Below are positions 55,705 through 64,000 of a stretch of 64,000 nt of DNA, piece after piece (the first letter of the stretch is position 1; each line of letters starts with the position of its first letter). The position numbers were made by a program, and so were the translations under genes. The stretch covers positions 496,001 to 560,000 of the forward strand of contig CM049990.2 of NCBI GenBank assembly GCA_016630955.3, read 5' to 3'. Source of the stretch: Didymella arachidicola (taxonomy: Eukaryota; Ascomycota; Dothideomycetes; Pleosporales; Didymellaceae). The notes below the pieces were generated by a model. The model did not search any database and had not been told where the DNA came from. It saw only the letters and a list, made by a program, of their open reading frames with translations.

Positions 55705-55960
55705 TGTTGGTTCTGTTCGCACGTCCTGGTTGTGAAGTATTGTACTTTCCTTGAGTAGTGACAAATATGTACCCAAGGGGTTTCGAAGCCAATTTGGAGA
55801 CGTGCTCGGCATGATGATGCAGACCGTCGGAGGAATTGGATCTGTCATTGCGGTGCAAGTTTCAGATAGGCAGGCTGGTAGAAAGTCATATTTCATTACA
55901 GTCACAAAGGACGGGTATCTCTTCATTCCTGGTGTCCTCGGTGCCCTTCCTATCCTTCCC

Positions 55961-56554
55961 TCACAAAAGCTCATCCTCCTCAGCCGGCGGCGGCGCCACA
56001 CTCTCCACCTCCTCCCCATTCTCCTTCCCAGCGGCCCCATCCATCTCCTCATCCCCCTCGTCCACATCAACCCACACACTCTTCCCACTCTGATCCCCCT
56101 CCTCCCCCTCATCTTCCAACCCCGCAAACGCCCCCTTCCCCTTCTTCACCACCTTCCCACTCTCCCCATTAATATCATCCCACACTTTGGCCCTATCCTT
56201 GATCCCCCGCGCCTTCTCAATGCTCTTCGCCTTCTTCTTCTCCCACTTGTCCATGTCGTCTGCCGCGCGCTCCATGGCCTTCTCCGCCCTGACGCGCTGC
56301 GCGCGCGTCATCTTGGTGTTCTTCTTCCGTATGCCGGTGTTTTGGGCGGAGAGAATGTGCGGTTTGGCTTCGGAGGGCTTGGGGGACGAGGAGCGGGCGC
56401 GTGGGGGGAGGGCGATGGGGAGGGAGGGGGAGGCGGCGCGGCGGGCGGCGCGTGAGTGCGGGGCGGCTTCTGGGTGTGTGTTAGGAGGGGAGGGGAGGGG
56501 GGAGTGAGTGGGGGAAGACGTACGCTTCTTCTTGAGCTTTGCTGTTTTGGCCAT
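55961..56554 (-). CDS. ALB1: Alb1 (Arx1-associated 60S biogenesis factor)
   Basis: Two exons, 56554-56524 and 56469-55961, with a 54-nt intron (GTACGT donor, CCTAACAC branch, CCAG acceptor). The intron is a multiple of three without a stop, so it could be mistaken for coding. The spliced product has 179 residues. A short basic start (MAKTAKLKKK), the SRAARRAASPSLP block, and the coiled-coil MTRAQRVRAEKAMERAADDM segment are typical of the Alb1 family. Alb1 binds the export factor Arx1 on pre-60S ribosomes and shuttles between nucleus and cytoplasm. The C-terminus is acidic (EEGDQSGKSVWVDVDEGDEE). The gene is tail-to-tail with the GH92 gene and head-to-head with the Ubp1-like gene. Confidence 0.85.
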   Translation of the reverse strand: MAKTAKLKKKRTSSPTHSPLPSPPNTHPEAAPHSRAARRAASPSLPIALPPRARSSSPKPSEAKPHILSAQNTGIRKKNTKMTRAQRVRAEKAMERAADDMDKWEKKKAKSIEKARGIKDRAKVWDDINGESGKVVKKGKGAFAGLEDEGEEGDQSGKSVWVDVDEGDEEMDGAAGKENGEEVESVAPPPAEEDELL

Positions 56555-56985
56555 TGTGAGTGTTTGGTGGGTGTCTCAGGGTGGGTAGGGAGTGTTTGGG
56601 TGAGGTCTGGTGTGTTCCTCTGCAGACAGTCGGACTGCGAAGACACGAGTGAATATCTCGAGACTTTTTTGTGGGGCGTCGTAGGGCTGGCGTGTTCCAC
56701 TCTAGATGGACCCTCGAGCGTCACAGGCTTTGCGCCCAACTCTCACCCGCGCGCCGCCACCGCTCGCTTTGTTCCGCGCCTCTCTTCGATGTTGCAAGCA
56801 GACATATCGCCAACGGGTTTGCTCTGTCGCATGCGCTGGCCCGAGGGTTGAGTCGCCGCACGCTGTCTCATTCCGCGCCCTGCTGTCTATCCCTTAGCAA
56901 TACTGGGCCCTTCTCCACACCACACACCCACACACCCACACACACCCATTGCTAGCACGCCCTGCTGCCACAACACTGCGCGAGC
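56555..56985. promoter_or_regulatory. Divergent promoter of ALB1 and the Ubp1-like gene
   Basis: 430 bp between two head-to-head genes. A CA/CCCA-rich microsatellite occupies 56920-56947, close to the plus-strand start. Confidence 0.5.
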
Positions 56986-59166
56986 ATGAGCCACAGCGAC
57001 TACCTCACGTTCGAAGAATTCAACCGCCGCTCGGCCACGCCGCCCACCCACACCACCCCTGCCGCCGTCGGCATCGCTGTTATCGCGGGCGTATTCACCC
57101 TCCTCAAGTTCCTCGACTTCCTCGGCTACCCCGTCTGGTACTGGATCCGCCGCTCCCTGCACACCATGGCGACTGAGATTGCGCGCGCAGTGTCGCCTGC
57201 GCCCTCGCTCGACTCGGAGGCCAGCGACGACACGGCGCAGAGCGGGGGCATGATGGGCAATCTGTTCGGCATGGGCGCGAGTGCCCTGTCCAAGGGCGTG
57301 CGAGGCGTTGCCAGCGTCCTGTCCAGAGGCCCCAGCGACGTCCCCCCGGGCCTGGGCAACTTCGACAACTCGTGCTACCAGAACAGCGTCATCCAGGGCC
57401 TCGCCTCCCTGTCGTCGCTGCGCGACTACCTCGAGAAGACGACGGCTGAGCACGAGTCCTTCACAGCCGAGACCACCAACGGCGCTCTGCTGGATTTGAT
57501 CAGCCAGCTCAATGACCCCGGGATGCGCGGACAGCACTTCTGGATCCGCGGGAAGCTCAAGTCTATGAGCACTTTTACCCAGCAGGATGCACAGGAGTAC
57601 TATTCGCGAATTCTAGACGAGCTAGACAAGGAGGTCAAGAAGGCCACAGCCAGTAAGAGGCGCACATCTGTCTCTTGGGTCGAGACTGTGAAGAGCTTGA
57701 GCTTACCAGAACCAGGTGAAAAGAAGGAGGACGAGACCAAGGCCACAGACGAGAAGGCTGAAGAGCCGGCAGAACAGCCAAAAGCTACGCCCATTCCGTT
57801 GGAGGGTTCTCTGGCGCAGCGCGTTGGCTGCACGATCTGCGGCTACTCTGAAGGTCTATCTTTGATCCCCTTCAACTGCATCACCCTGTCCCTCGGGCGG
57901 CGGAACGGCTACGATGTCAGCGAACTCCTCGACGACCACACCGACCTCGAATACATCAAAGACGTTGAATGCTCAAAATGCACATTGCTGAAGCTCAAAC
58001 GTACTCTTGTGCCAGTCGTGGAGAAGCAAGGCGAAGACACGGCGTTTGGCGCCAGACTGCGCCTTGTGCAAGAAGCCCTCGACGACGAAGACCTCAAGGA
58101 CTCGACGCTAATCAAAACCCTCAATATACCTAAGAAAAACTGGGTCAAGAGCGAAAAATCGAAGCAAGTCGTCGTTGCCCGCGCACCGAAATCCCTCGTC
58201 CTTCACGTCAACCGCAGCATATTCGACGAGACCACATTCGCACAATACAAAAACAACGCAGGCGTGAGCTACCCTTCGACATTGGATTTGGGCAAGTGGT
58301 GCCTCGGCACAGCGCCCAGCAGGACTCAGAAGCCGGATCTCGACCCTAAGACTGAAGACTGGCCCCGGGATCCGCGGCAGTCGATGTTGATTGACGCAGT
58401 GGGGGATGGGCTCTCGCCGTTTCAGTACAGGCTGAGGGCTGCTGTTACGCATTTTGGCACACATGGCAACGGTCACTACGTCTGCTATCGACCGCATCCC
58501 AACCTGCTTCGCAAGACCAAGGCAGAAGAGAAGGAAGTTGAGGGTGATGAGAAGACAGATGAAGAAACGGACGACGTGGCTTCGAACGACGATAAGGATG
58601 TCAAGGAGGAGGTAGTAGACGCGGAGGTCGAGGCCGAGCAGGAAATCGAAGTGGAGGAGCAGAAGCAGGAACTTCCTTCCGAGCAGTGGTACCGCTTCAG
58701 CGACGACACCGTATACGCCGTCTCGGAGCAAGAAGCGCACCAGGGTAATGTCTTCATGCTCTTCTACGAGCGCATCGACGACAACCACACAAACGCACCA
58801 ACCTCAGCACCAGAACCCATTCTCGAATCTGAACCCGCCCCGCTCCCTCCAGCCACATCCGCCTCGCCAGAAGCCGTCGAGGCCGCAGCCCAAGTCCCAG
58901 TACCATCCTTCTCCTCCGTCGAAGACTTCATCCCCCTACAGGCCACAGCACAAGCTCCCCCACCAACAATAGCCTCAGACACGGCCCCGCCAGAAGACCC
59001 AGAAGCCAGCGCCACATCCAGCGACAACGAGCCCGAGCTCGAGGCCGCAGCATCGCCAACCCCCACACCCCCCAAGATCTCCCCCCACACAATGCGCACA
59101 GCCGGCAACGCGTCGTCGCGGAATTCAGGCAGCAGAGCGAGTCTGCCGCTCGTCAGCGCGACATAG
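56986..59166 (+). CDS. Membrane-anchored ubiquitin-specific protease, Ubp1-like
   Basis: Single exon, 726 residues. A transmembrane helix lies near the N-terminus (AVGIAVIAGVFTLLKFLDFL, about 27-46), as in yeast Ubp1 and Ubp16. The catalytic cysteine is in the box GLGNFDNSCYQNSVIQGL (Cys about 130), and QQDAQEYYSRILDEL completes the N-terminal part. A CxxC pair (CTICGYSEG and VECSKC) probably binds zinc in the finger subdomain. The histidine box THGNGHYVCYRP is near 494, followed by WYRFSDDTVYAVS. The acidic stretch about 510-565 separates His box and the last motif. The last 140 residues are Pro/Ala/Ser-rich and disordered. The protein removes ubiquitin from membrane or organelle substrates. 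Substrates unknown. Confidence 0.92.
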   Translation: MSHSDYLTFEEFNRRSATPPTHTTPAAVGIAVIAGVFTLLKFLDFLGYPVWYWIRRSLHTMATEIARAVSPAPSLDSEASDDTAQSGGMMGNLFGMGASALSKGVRGVASVLSRGPSDVPPGLGNFDNSCYQNSVIQGLASLSSLRDYLEKTTAEHESFTAETTNGALLDLISQLNDPGMRGQHFWIRGKLKSMSTFTQQDAQEYYSRILDELDKEVKKATASKRRTSVSWVETVKSLSLPEPGEKKEDETKATDEKAEEPAEQPKATPIPLEGSLAQRVGCTICGYSEGLSLIPFNCITLSLGRRNGYDVSELLDDHTDLEYIKDVECSKCTLLKLKRTLVPVVEKQGEDTAFGARLRLVQEALDDEDLKDSTLIKTLNIPKKNWVKSEKSKQVVVARAPKSLVLHVNRSIFDETTFAQYKNNAGVSYPSTLDLGKWCLGTAPSRTQKPDLDPKTEDWPRDPRQSMLIDAVGDGLSPFQYRLRAAVTHFGTHGNGHYVCYRPHPNLLRKTKAEEKEVEGDEKTDEETDDVASNDDKDVKEEVVDAEVEAEQEIEVEEQKQELPSEQWYRFSDDTVYAVSEQEAHQGNVFMLFYERIDDNHTNAPTSAPEPILESEPAPLPPATSASPEAVEAAAQVPVPSFSSVEDFIPLQATAQAPPPTIASDTAPPEDPEASATSSDNEPELEAAASPTPTPPKISPHTMRTAGNASSRNSGSRASLPLVSAT

Positions 59167-59804
59167 AGTGCGCGCATACAGAATAGAATTGAACACGCGG
59201 CGAGGCTGAAGACTCCGCGGATACGGGGCGCTGTTTTCGACACGGTGTGCGAGGTTGACTGTGCGGTTCAATGTGAGGTCGATATGCGCTTGCTGTGTTT
59301 TGTGGTGGTGTTGGGTTGGAACGTCTTGTCCGAAGGCACGGGCTTTGGTACTTTTTAGATTCCCCGTGTGGGGTTGGGATGGCGTTTTAAGGGGGATTGG
59401 GAAAAGTTGGGAACGGGGTTGTTACAGACGGGGTGGGGTGGAGTAATGGATTGGGTTATTGCTAGAGGAATTTGATGGTGAGGGGGGTAGATGAGTAGAC
59501 ACAGGATGAATTAAGTATTGTAGTTTGGTTTACGTGAAGAACATGTTTATCACAGATATTCACACTTCACAAACCGCTGACGCTGGAAATACACCGTGTC
59601 GTACTCCCCCCCGTCAACCCCCGAGACCAAGACTCCATCTCTCCCCCCTTGAAGCGCCAGCCCTCCTCGCTCTGCACAATCCCACATCTTCCGCAGGTCG
59701 AAAAAACACATACCCTCGACCTTTAAACCATATCAGAGTTTTATCCAGGGGGAGCACACGACTCCGCTTCCAGCACCCATCCGAGTAGCAGACCGAGCTG
59801 CTCG
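59167..59804. other. Convergent intergenic region
   Basis: About 640 bp between the ends of the Ubp1-like (+) and ArAE/BRE4 (-) genes, holding both 3' UTRs. A pyrimidine-rich tract lies around 59600-59660. Nothing else recognised. Confidence 0.5.
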
Positions 59805-62800
59805 CTACTCTTGCTTGCTCCGCCCATTGTTTGTCGCACTCGTGATGAGCGTTTCCGCAGAGGAGGCTTCGCTGGTGGTGTTTGTGCTGACGACGTGGAA
59901 TGAGAAGTCGAGCTCGCCGACGAGTTTCTTGACGGCTCTGTTGCGTGTTAGCATCGCGTGCACAAACCCTCACACACATCAAAAACCTCGCTTCGCTACA
60001 GCCTCACTTCGCTACAGCCTCACTTCGCTATAGCCTCGCTTCTCTTGGGGGCAACTCACACAAGCAACCTCTCCACATCCATCGATATACACCTCGTACT
60101 AATCGCCATAACCGCAAACGCCGCATACCCCGGCTCAGCAATATGCCTCAGCGACAAAATATCCTTGTCCACAGCCTCCAAGTTCCGACTCAGCTGGTAC
60201 GCGTCCGGCGCCTTGAGGTACGGCGGCAGCGGCTGCCCGTTCTGGATGCTGCTGCTGAGCAAGCTGAGCATGGTGGTGATTTCGTGGCTCGTGACGTTTG
60301 CGTCTTTGATCACGCGGCGGAAGTCGGCGAGCCACTGCGGACTGGCGTGTTTGGGGTCGTCGGGGTGTGTGAAGGCTTGGCTTGCGAAGCCGAGGAGCGC
60401 GGTGTAGTTTACGATGTTGGTTACGTAGGAGATGATTTTGGTGTATTCGTCTGCGGGGAATTTGCCGCCGAGGGGGAATTCGAATTTGACAAAGGAGGAG
60501 TGCATGTTGAGGGCCTGGAGGGTTAGCATTTGCTTTGCGAAGACTTTGTTGCGGGCTTTGTTGAGGAGGAAGCCGGGGGAGGACTTGTCATTTTCTTCGT
60601 CACCCGAGTCGCCGCGGATCCGCGACATGACTTGCTCGTGCATGATGGAGTAGAAGTTTGCGGAGAGGTAGAGGGCGCCGCCTAGCTTCTGCCGGAGGGC
60701 GCTGTGCTCGGTGATCGGGTAGGGGAAGATGGTCCAGAAGAAGGCGACTGCTAGGCCGCCTACGACGGTCGCGAGGCGGTAGGGTCCCAGCTCGTAGATG
60801 GGGTATGCGGGCTGGCCTGTGGTGGTTGCAGCCCGGACGCCGATTTTGCGGACCTGCAGCTCGTAGCCTACGATCATGGTGGCGGTGACGACGCTGATCA
60901 TGCCGACGATGACAAGATCCATGCGCTTGAGGGGGATGTAGAAGCCGATTGCGACGAAGACCCAGAGCATTGGGATGATACCGCCGGTCTTCTGGTTGGG
61001 GATGTACCAGATGAGCCAGGCGAAGAGCGTAGCAACGAAGGTGCCGCCGATGCGGAGTAGGAATTGGAAGATCGACTGACCGGCGGTCGGCGTCATGGAG
61101 ATGGCGACCATGATCATTGCCCAGACGAGGCGCTGTTCGACGAAGAAGGTCTGTGTATCGTGCAGGAAGGCGATGATGCCGATGGACATGGTAGCGCAGG
61201 CAGCACGGAAGCCAAAGGAGGATTCAGACGAGCGAAAGAATCTCGTGCATGCACGGATGGTGTCGCCGAACTTCTCCCAAGCATTCCTGGGTGGCAGATG
61301 CTCGGGATCTTTCTTGCTCTTGTATGCATCACCCATGTAGACAGTCGTGTTGTTCCTGTCAAAGCCAGCGATGGTAGTCTCGTCATCGTGGTTGGAGTCC
61401 TGGGTCTGGAAGATGCTCTTCACCCATTTCTTCAGACGTCGTCCCCCTGGGTTGATAATATTCCTTTTCGCAGTCGCTTGATCGTGCTCGTCGGCCCACT
61501 TAACGAACTCGAGAATTGAACGGCTGATCGAGTTCAGCAGGAAGATGACGTACAGCACAATATACAGTTGTCTTTGGTCGCGCTTCCTTGTCGTTATGCT
61601 GGGAAGACGCTTCAGTGTTTCGTCATCGATCTGATCAGGACGCGAGAAGTAGTCGGCACTAAGCTTGATGCCCTTACTCTCGACCCAGTGGCGCAGTGTC
61701 GGCTCCTTTGCGCTATAGAAAATGTCTGCTTGCTTCTGCATGTAGTCTGCGAAGTTCTTGTCACCGGGCTTTACAGCATCGCCCTTCGCCTCGGCGTCAT
61801 CCTGATTTTGGCCCTTCTTCTTTTTCGGTGGTTTGACGAACTGCATCCTGAGCATAATGTGTGTGAGTCCCTCGTCCATGACCTGCATGATGTGGTCGAA
61901 CGGCTCATGCACGAACGAGAACAACTCGTTCCACTCCCCGACTGCCTTTTCTCGTAACTCATGGTCATGTTCGGACACGTCCTCGCCATCCCAATGGTTT
62001 ACCTCTGCTGCGCGTTCGAAGAGATCCATGACGGAGCCCAGACCAAGCATTGGCATGAGGATGGATCTAAGCTGTTTGAACATGGCTTCAAAGTCGTCGG
62101 GCGTGAGCTTTCCATAAGCGACCTCTCTCTTAGCAAAAGCTAGGTCTGTAGTGAGCTTTCCATGGAGCTCCTGGAGACCCGCTATCGTCTTCTTGACAGC
62201 CTCGACTTCCGGTTTAGTCTTAGCTTTCCTCTTCTTGTCCACAGGATCGTCACCCTTAGCTTCAGGCACGTATGTCGATCCGAACACGTCTGAGCCTTCC
62301 AAAGTGTGGATATAACTTTTATGCGCTCCAATAGCTGCCTTCAGAAGCCCTAGATATCCAGTCATCTCCTTCACGACAACCTTTCGACAAGTCACAGGCA
62401 CAATGAATAAGCTGACGCCAGTAGCGATGCCAAAGCCAGTAAGGAAAGCCTCCAGCAATCGTCTGATGAATGCCTCACATTGCGCAGGTGTCGTGAACAG
62501 GAAGCCAGAGGTCGATGCCACATTGACCTGTATTGCGCAGATAATCGATGGAAACGCTAATTGCGGGAACTTGGCTTTCAGAGTGTTGATGATGTAGATC
62601 TGGAAGAATAACCAGACGCCCAAAACTGCGGATTGCGAAGAGTTGTACCGCGATGGAGGCGCGCCGGCGACGGTCGTGTGCTCTCGCGCCTTGACCGCAG
62701 ACCACACCATCAACATCGCAAAAGCTGAGCCGATACATGTGGCGAGAAGATTCATGGTCATGGTCTGAATGAATTTTGCTCGCGGCATGATGCAGAATCC

Positions 62801-63130
62801 CAGGATCGAGATGATGGCGGTCAAGTATCCTAGGGTCGAGAAGGTCGCTGCGACCTTGTCTGCTTGATACATGGCTAGCGATATTGTCGGTGGCAGCGCT
62901 GCCTTGCCCATCATCATGAGCGTTGGGGCGTCCAGCCCCAGCTTGTCCCACGCCTTCTTGAGTTTCCCTGGCTCTTTCTTCTTCTTTTCCTCCTCTTCTG
63001 CATCGTTTTCTGATGTGGTAGTTTGCCGATAGCGATTGGCCTCTTCACGTGCAGCATCCGGATTGAACGTTCCGCTGGCGTCCCTCTCGTCCTCATCCGG
63101 AAGATGCCCATCGTGCGCTGGTCTCGCCAT
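59805..63130 (-). CDS. ArAE/BRE4-family multi-pass membrane protein (FUSC-like)
   Basis: Two exons, 63130-60060 and 59937-59805, with a 122-nt intron; frame closes to 1067 residues. Without splicing the frame would stop after VERLLV; the second exon adds AVKKLVGELDFSFHVVS and a short tail. A charged N-terminus is followed by six helices (AALPPTISLAMYQ ... VIPVTCRKV region), matching the ER-transporter N-terminal domain. A long cytosolic helical part comes next, then a second six-helix block (AACATMSIGIIAFLHDTQ, FVAIGFYIPLKRMDLVIVGM), and the BRE4-type C-terminal domain (YRLATVVGGLAVAFFWTIFPYPITEHSALR). In yeast Bre4 is linked to brefeldin A sensitivity; the wider aromatic-acid exporter family gives the transporter inference. 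Start: ATG at 63130, the first in frame. Confidence 0.9.
59986..60049. repeat. 16-bp tandem repeat inside an intron
   Basis: Units 59986-60001, 60002-60017 and 60018-60033 share CCTC(A/G)CTTCGCTA(C/T)AG; a fourth, diverged unit ends at 60049. It lies wholly in the intron of the ArAE/BRE4 gene and doubles that intron's length relative to others here. Confidence 0.9.
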
Positions 63131-63694
63131 TTTGCGCTGTTTTGTGAATGCGTCAGTCGGGCAATACGTCGAATTGCACACAAAAGACGTTGAAGGACTG
63201 CATGAAGGCGTTTGATTAACGAATTAATGGGGTCTCAACAAGCGTCAGTTGAAAGCACCGACGCTCCGCTGTCTTGTCGACCCCGGCGCTTTTGCGGTGG
63301 ACGATCGATGTCATGTTGAGTGACATTACTGGTCCATTTCTTGCTTAGCGTGCGACAGTTGCGGAGGTCGGCTCCGCAGACACTGACCGCGCATCAGTGC
63401 GAAGGAAAACGTCAGCATCGTCCAGGACAAATGCCTGGTATTGAAAGAGCGCCTCATCGACAGTCAATTCGTACGGCCGTTATCTGCAGTCTTGCGAATG
63501 ATGAGCAAAGTAAGGTTGTACCGAGCTCATGGTGAAGTTGCCCACGCAGATCCTCGGTGGTGCGTAAAGTTTATCCTCCGGCCCCTTCTCAGCGCGGATG
63601 ACAGTGCGCACAGCGACACAGCAGGCGATCAGCGAGTGCTTCGGGAAGGCCAGCACGTCCAACCCCGTCCGTCTTCAGTTTTGCAGGTATCTGA
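63131..63694. other. Intergenic region
   Basis: About 560 bp upstream of the ArAE/BRE4 gene; contains its promoter. Short plus-strand frames (63320-63535, 63441-63740) have no recognisable feature. Confidence 0.45.
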
Positions 63695-63991
63695 TTACCA
63701 GACATCCCACGCAGAGCCCTCAGGCTCCACGCACCAATAACCGCAAATGTGACAGCCGTCTTCATCGTCACCGTCCGGGGGTCCAGCGGTCGGCTTCAGT
63801 GCTCCGTCAGACGAACAGGGGAGTTCCTCATTTATGTCATCGTCGAAGTCTTCGTCGTATTCCATCCAGAAGTCGATGCCTCGCACATCTTGGTATAACC
63901 AAAGCCTGAGAATATCAGGGGCTCGAAGCCATCTGTAGATGGCACATCGCGAGCCCTTGGAAAGTCGCTTGCGGACATAAGAGTAAGTCAT
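63695..63991 (-). CDS. Small acidic ORF with Cys pattern, unknown
   Basis: ATG at 63991 opens 98 codons to a TAA at 63695. The N-terminal third is basic (SYVRKRLSKGSRCAIYRWLR). The middle is acidic (EYDEDFDDDINEE). The end contains CHICGYWC, a CxxC-x2-C arrangement that could bind metal. I do not recognise the family. It could be a complete small gene, or a first exon; there is no strong donor at its end. It starts 9 bases from the window edge, so promoter and context are missing. Confidence 0.35.
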   Translation of the reverse strand: MTYSYVRKRLSKGSRCAIYRWLRAPDILRLWLYQDVRGIDFWMEYDEDFDDDINEELPCSSDGALKPTAGPPDGDDEDGCHICGYWCVEPEGSAWDVW

Positions 63992-64000
63992 AAATAGGAA

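Noticed and set aside
1..64000. CRISPR arrays, bacterial operons, rRNA genes
   Set aside because: None found; the window is fungal nuclear DNA. The tandem repeats seen are short direct repeats without spacers.

Overview
This window is eukaryotic nuclear DNA from a filamentous ascomycete, most likely Pezizomycotina and plausibly Dothideomycetes. The evidence is short introns of about 50-120 nt with GTAAGT-like donors, CTAAC-type branch sites and CAG/TAG acceptors, genes on both strands with no operon-like packing, and typical fungal families (SAT4/PTH11-type rhodopsin-like membrane proteins, Ste50, Alb1, GH92, ArAE/BRE4). Where a splice pattern was worked out, exon lengths were added up and the reading frame closes.

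Layout. 1-5.4 kb: a Sec2-domain protein (+) and a rhodopsin-like membrane protein (-), otherwise sparse. 5.4-7.5 kb: a secreted GMC oxidoreductase. 9.3-16.1 kb: a microbial-type PARG (macro-like) gene on the minus strand, cut in two by a full-length Copia retrotransposon (9711-15065). The element has identical 122-bp LTRs, a 5-bp target duplication, a half-tRNA type primer site and one intact 1596-residue polyprotein. 16.4-17.2 kb: a Ser/Pro-rich protein with a possible gamma-glutamylcyclotransferase-like end. 18.2-20.9 kb: CDC48/p97. 21.1-21.5 kb: a small unknown protein. 22.9-24.5 kb: the MAPK adaptor Ste50. 25.2-27.3 kb: a large unnamed membrane protein. 28.4-29.4 kb: a UbiA-type prenyltransferase or terpene cyclase. 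31.4-32.8 kb: a six-exon secreted protein. 33.7-34.3 kb: a protein derived from a Copia protease-like domain that lacks the catalytic signature. 34.4-35.5 kb: a nitrilase. 36.0-37.5 kb: a second rhodopsin-like membrane protein. 38.0-38.8 kb: an unknown protein. 39.1-45.1 kb: RRP5 (-), divergent from a Cdt2-like WD40 protein (+). 47.1-50.7 kb: a long gene-poor stretch holding a tRNA gene. 50.7-52.0 kb: an Old Yellow Enzyme family member. 53.1-55.7 kb: a GH92 alpha-mannosidase. 56.0-56.6 kb: Alb1. 57.0-59.2 kb: a membrane-anchored Ubp1-like deubiquitinase. 59.8-63.1 kb: an ArAE/BRE4 family transporter. 63.7-64.0 kb: a small unknown ORF.

The most unusual feature is at 49660-49796: a tRNA-Arg(ACG) gene with a complete 72-nt cloverleaf when two inserts are removed. 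The first is a 10-nt insert at the canonical 37/38 tRNA intron position. The second is a 55-nt insert inside the T-loop (between positions 55 and 56) that has every mark of a spliceosomal mRNA-type intron: GTAAGT donor, CTAAC branch site, CAG acceptor. It splits the internal B box, but carries a B-box-like motif itself.

Most genes here are unrelated housekeeping or accessory genes. RRP5 and Alb1 both serve ribosome assembly, and CDC48, Ubp1-like and Cdt2 all belong to ubiquitin pathways, but nothing shows physical clustering by function. No secondary-metabolite cluster is visible around the UbiA-type gene.
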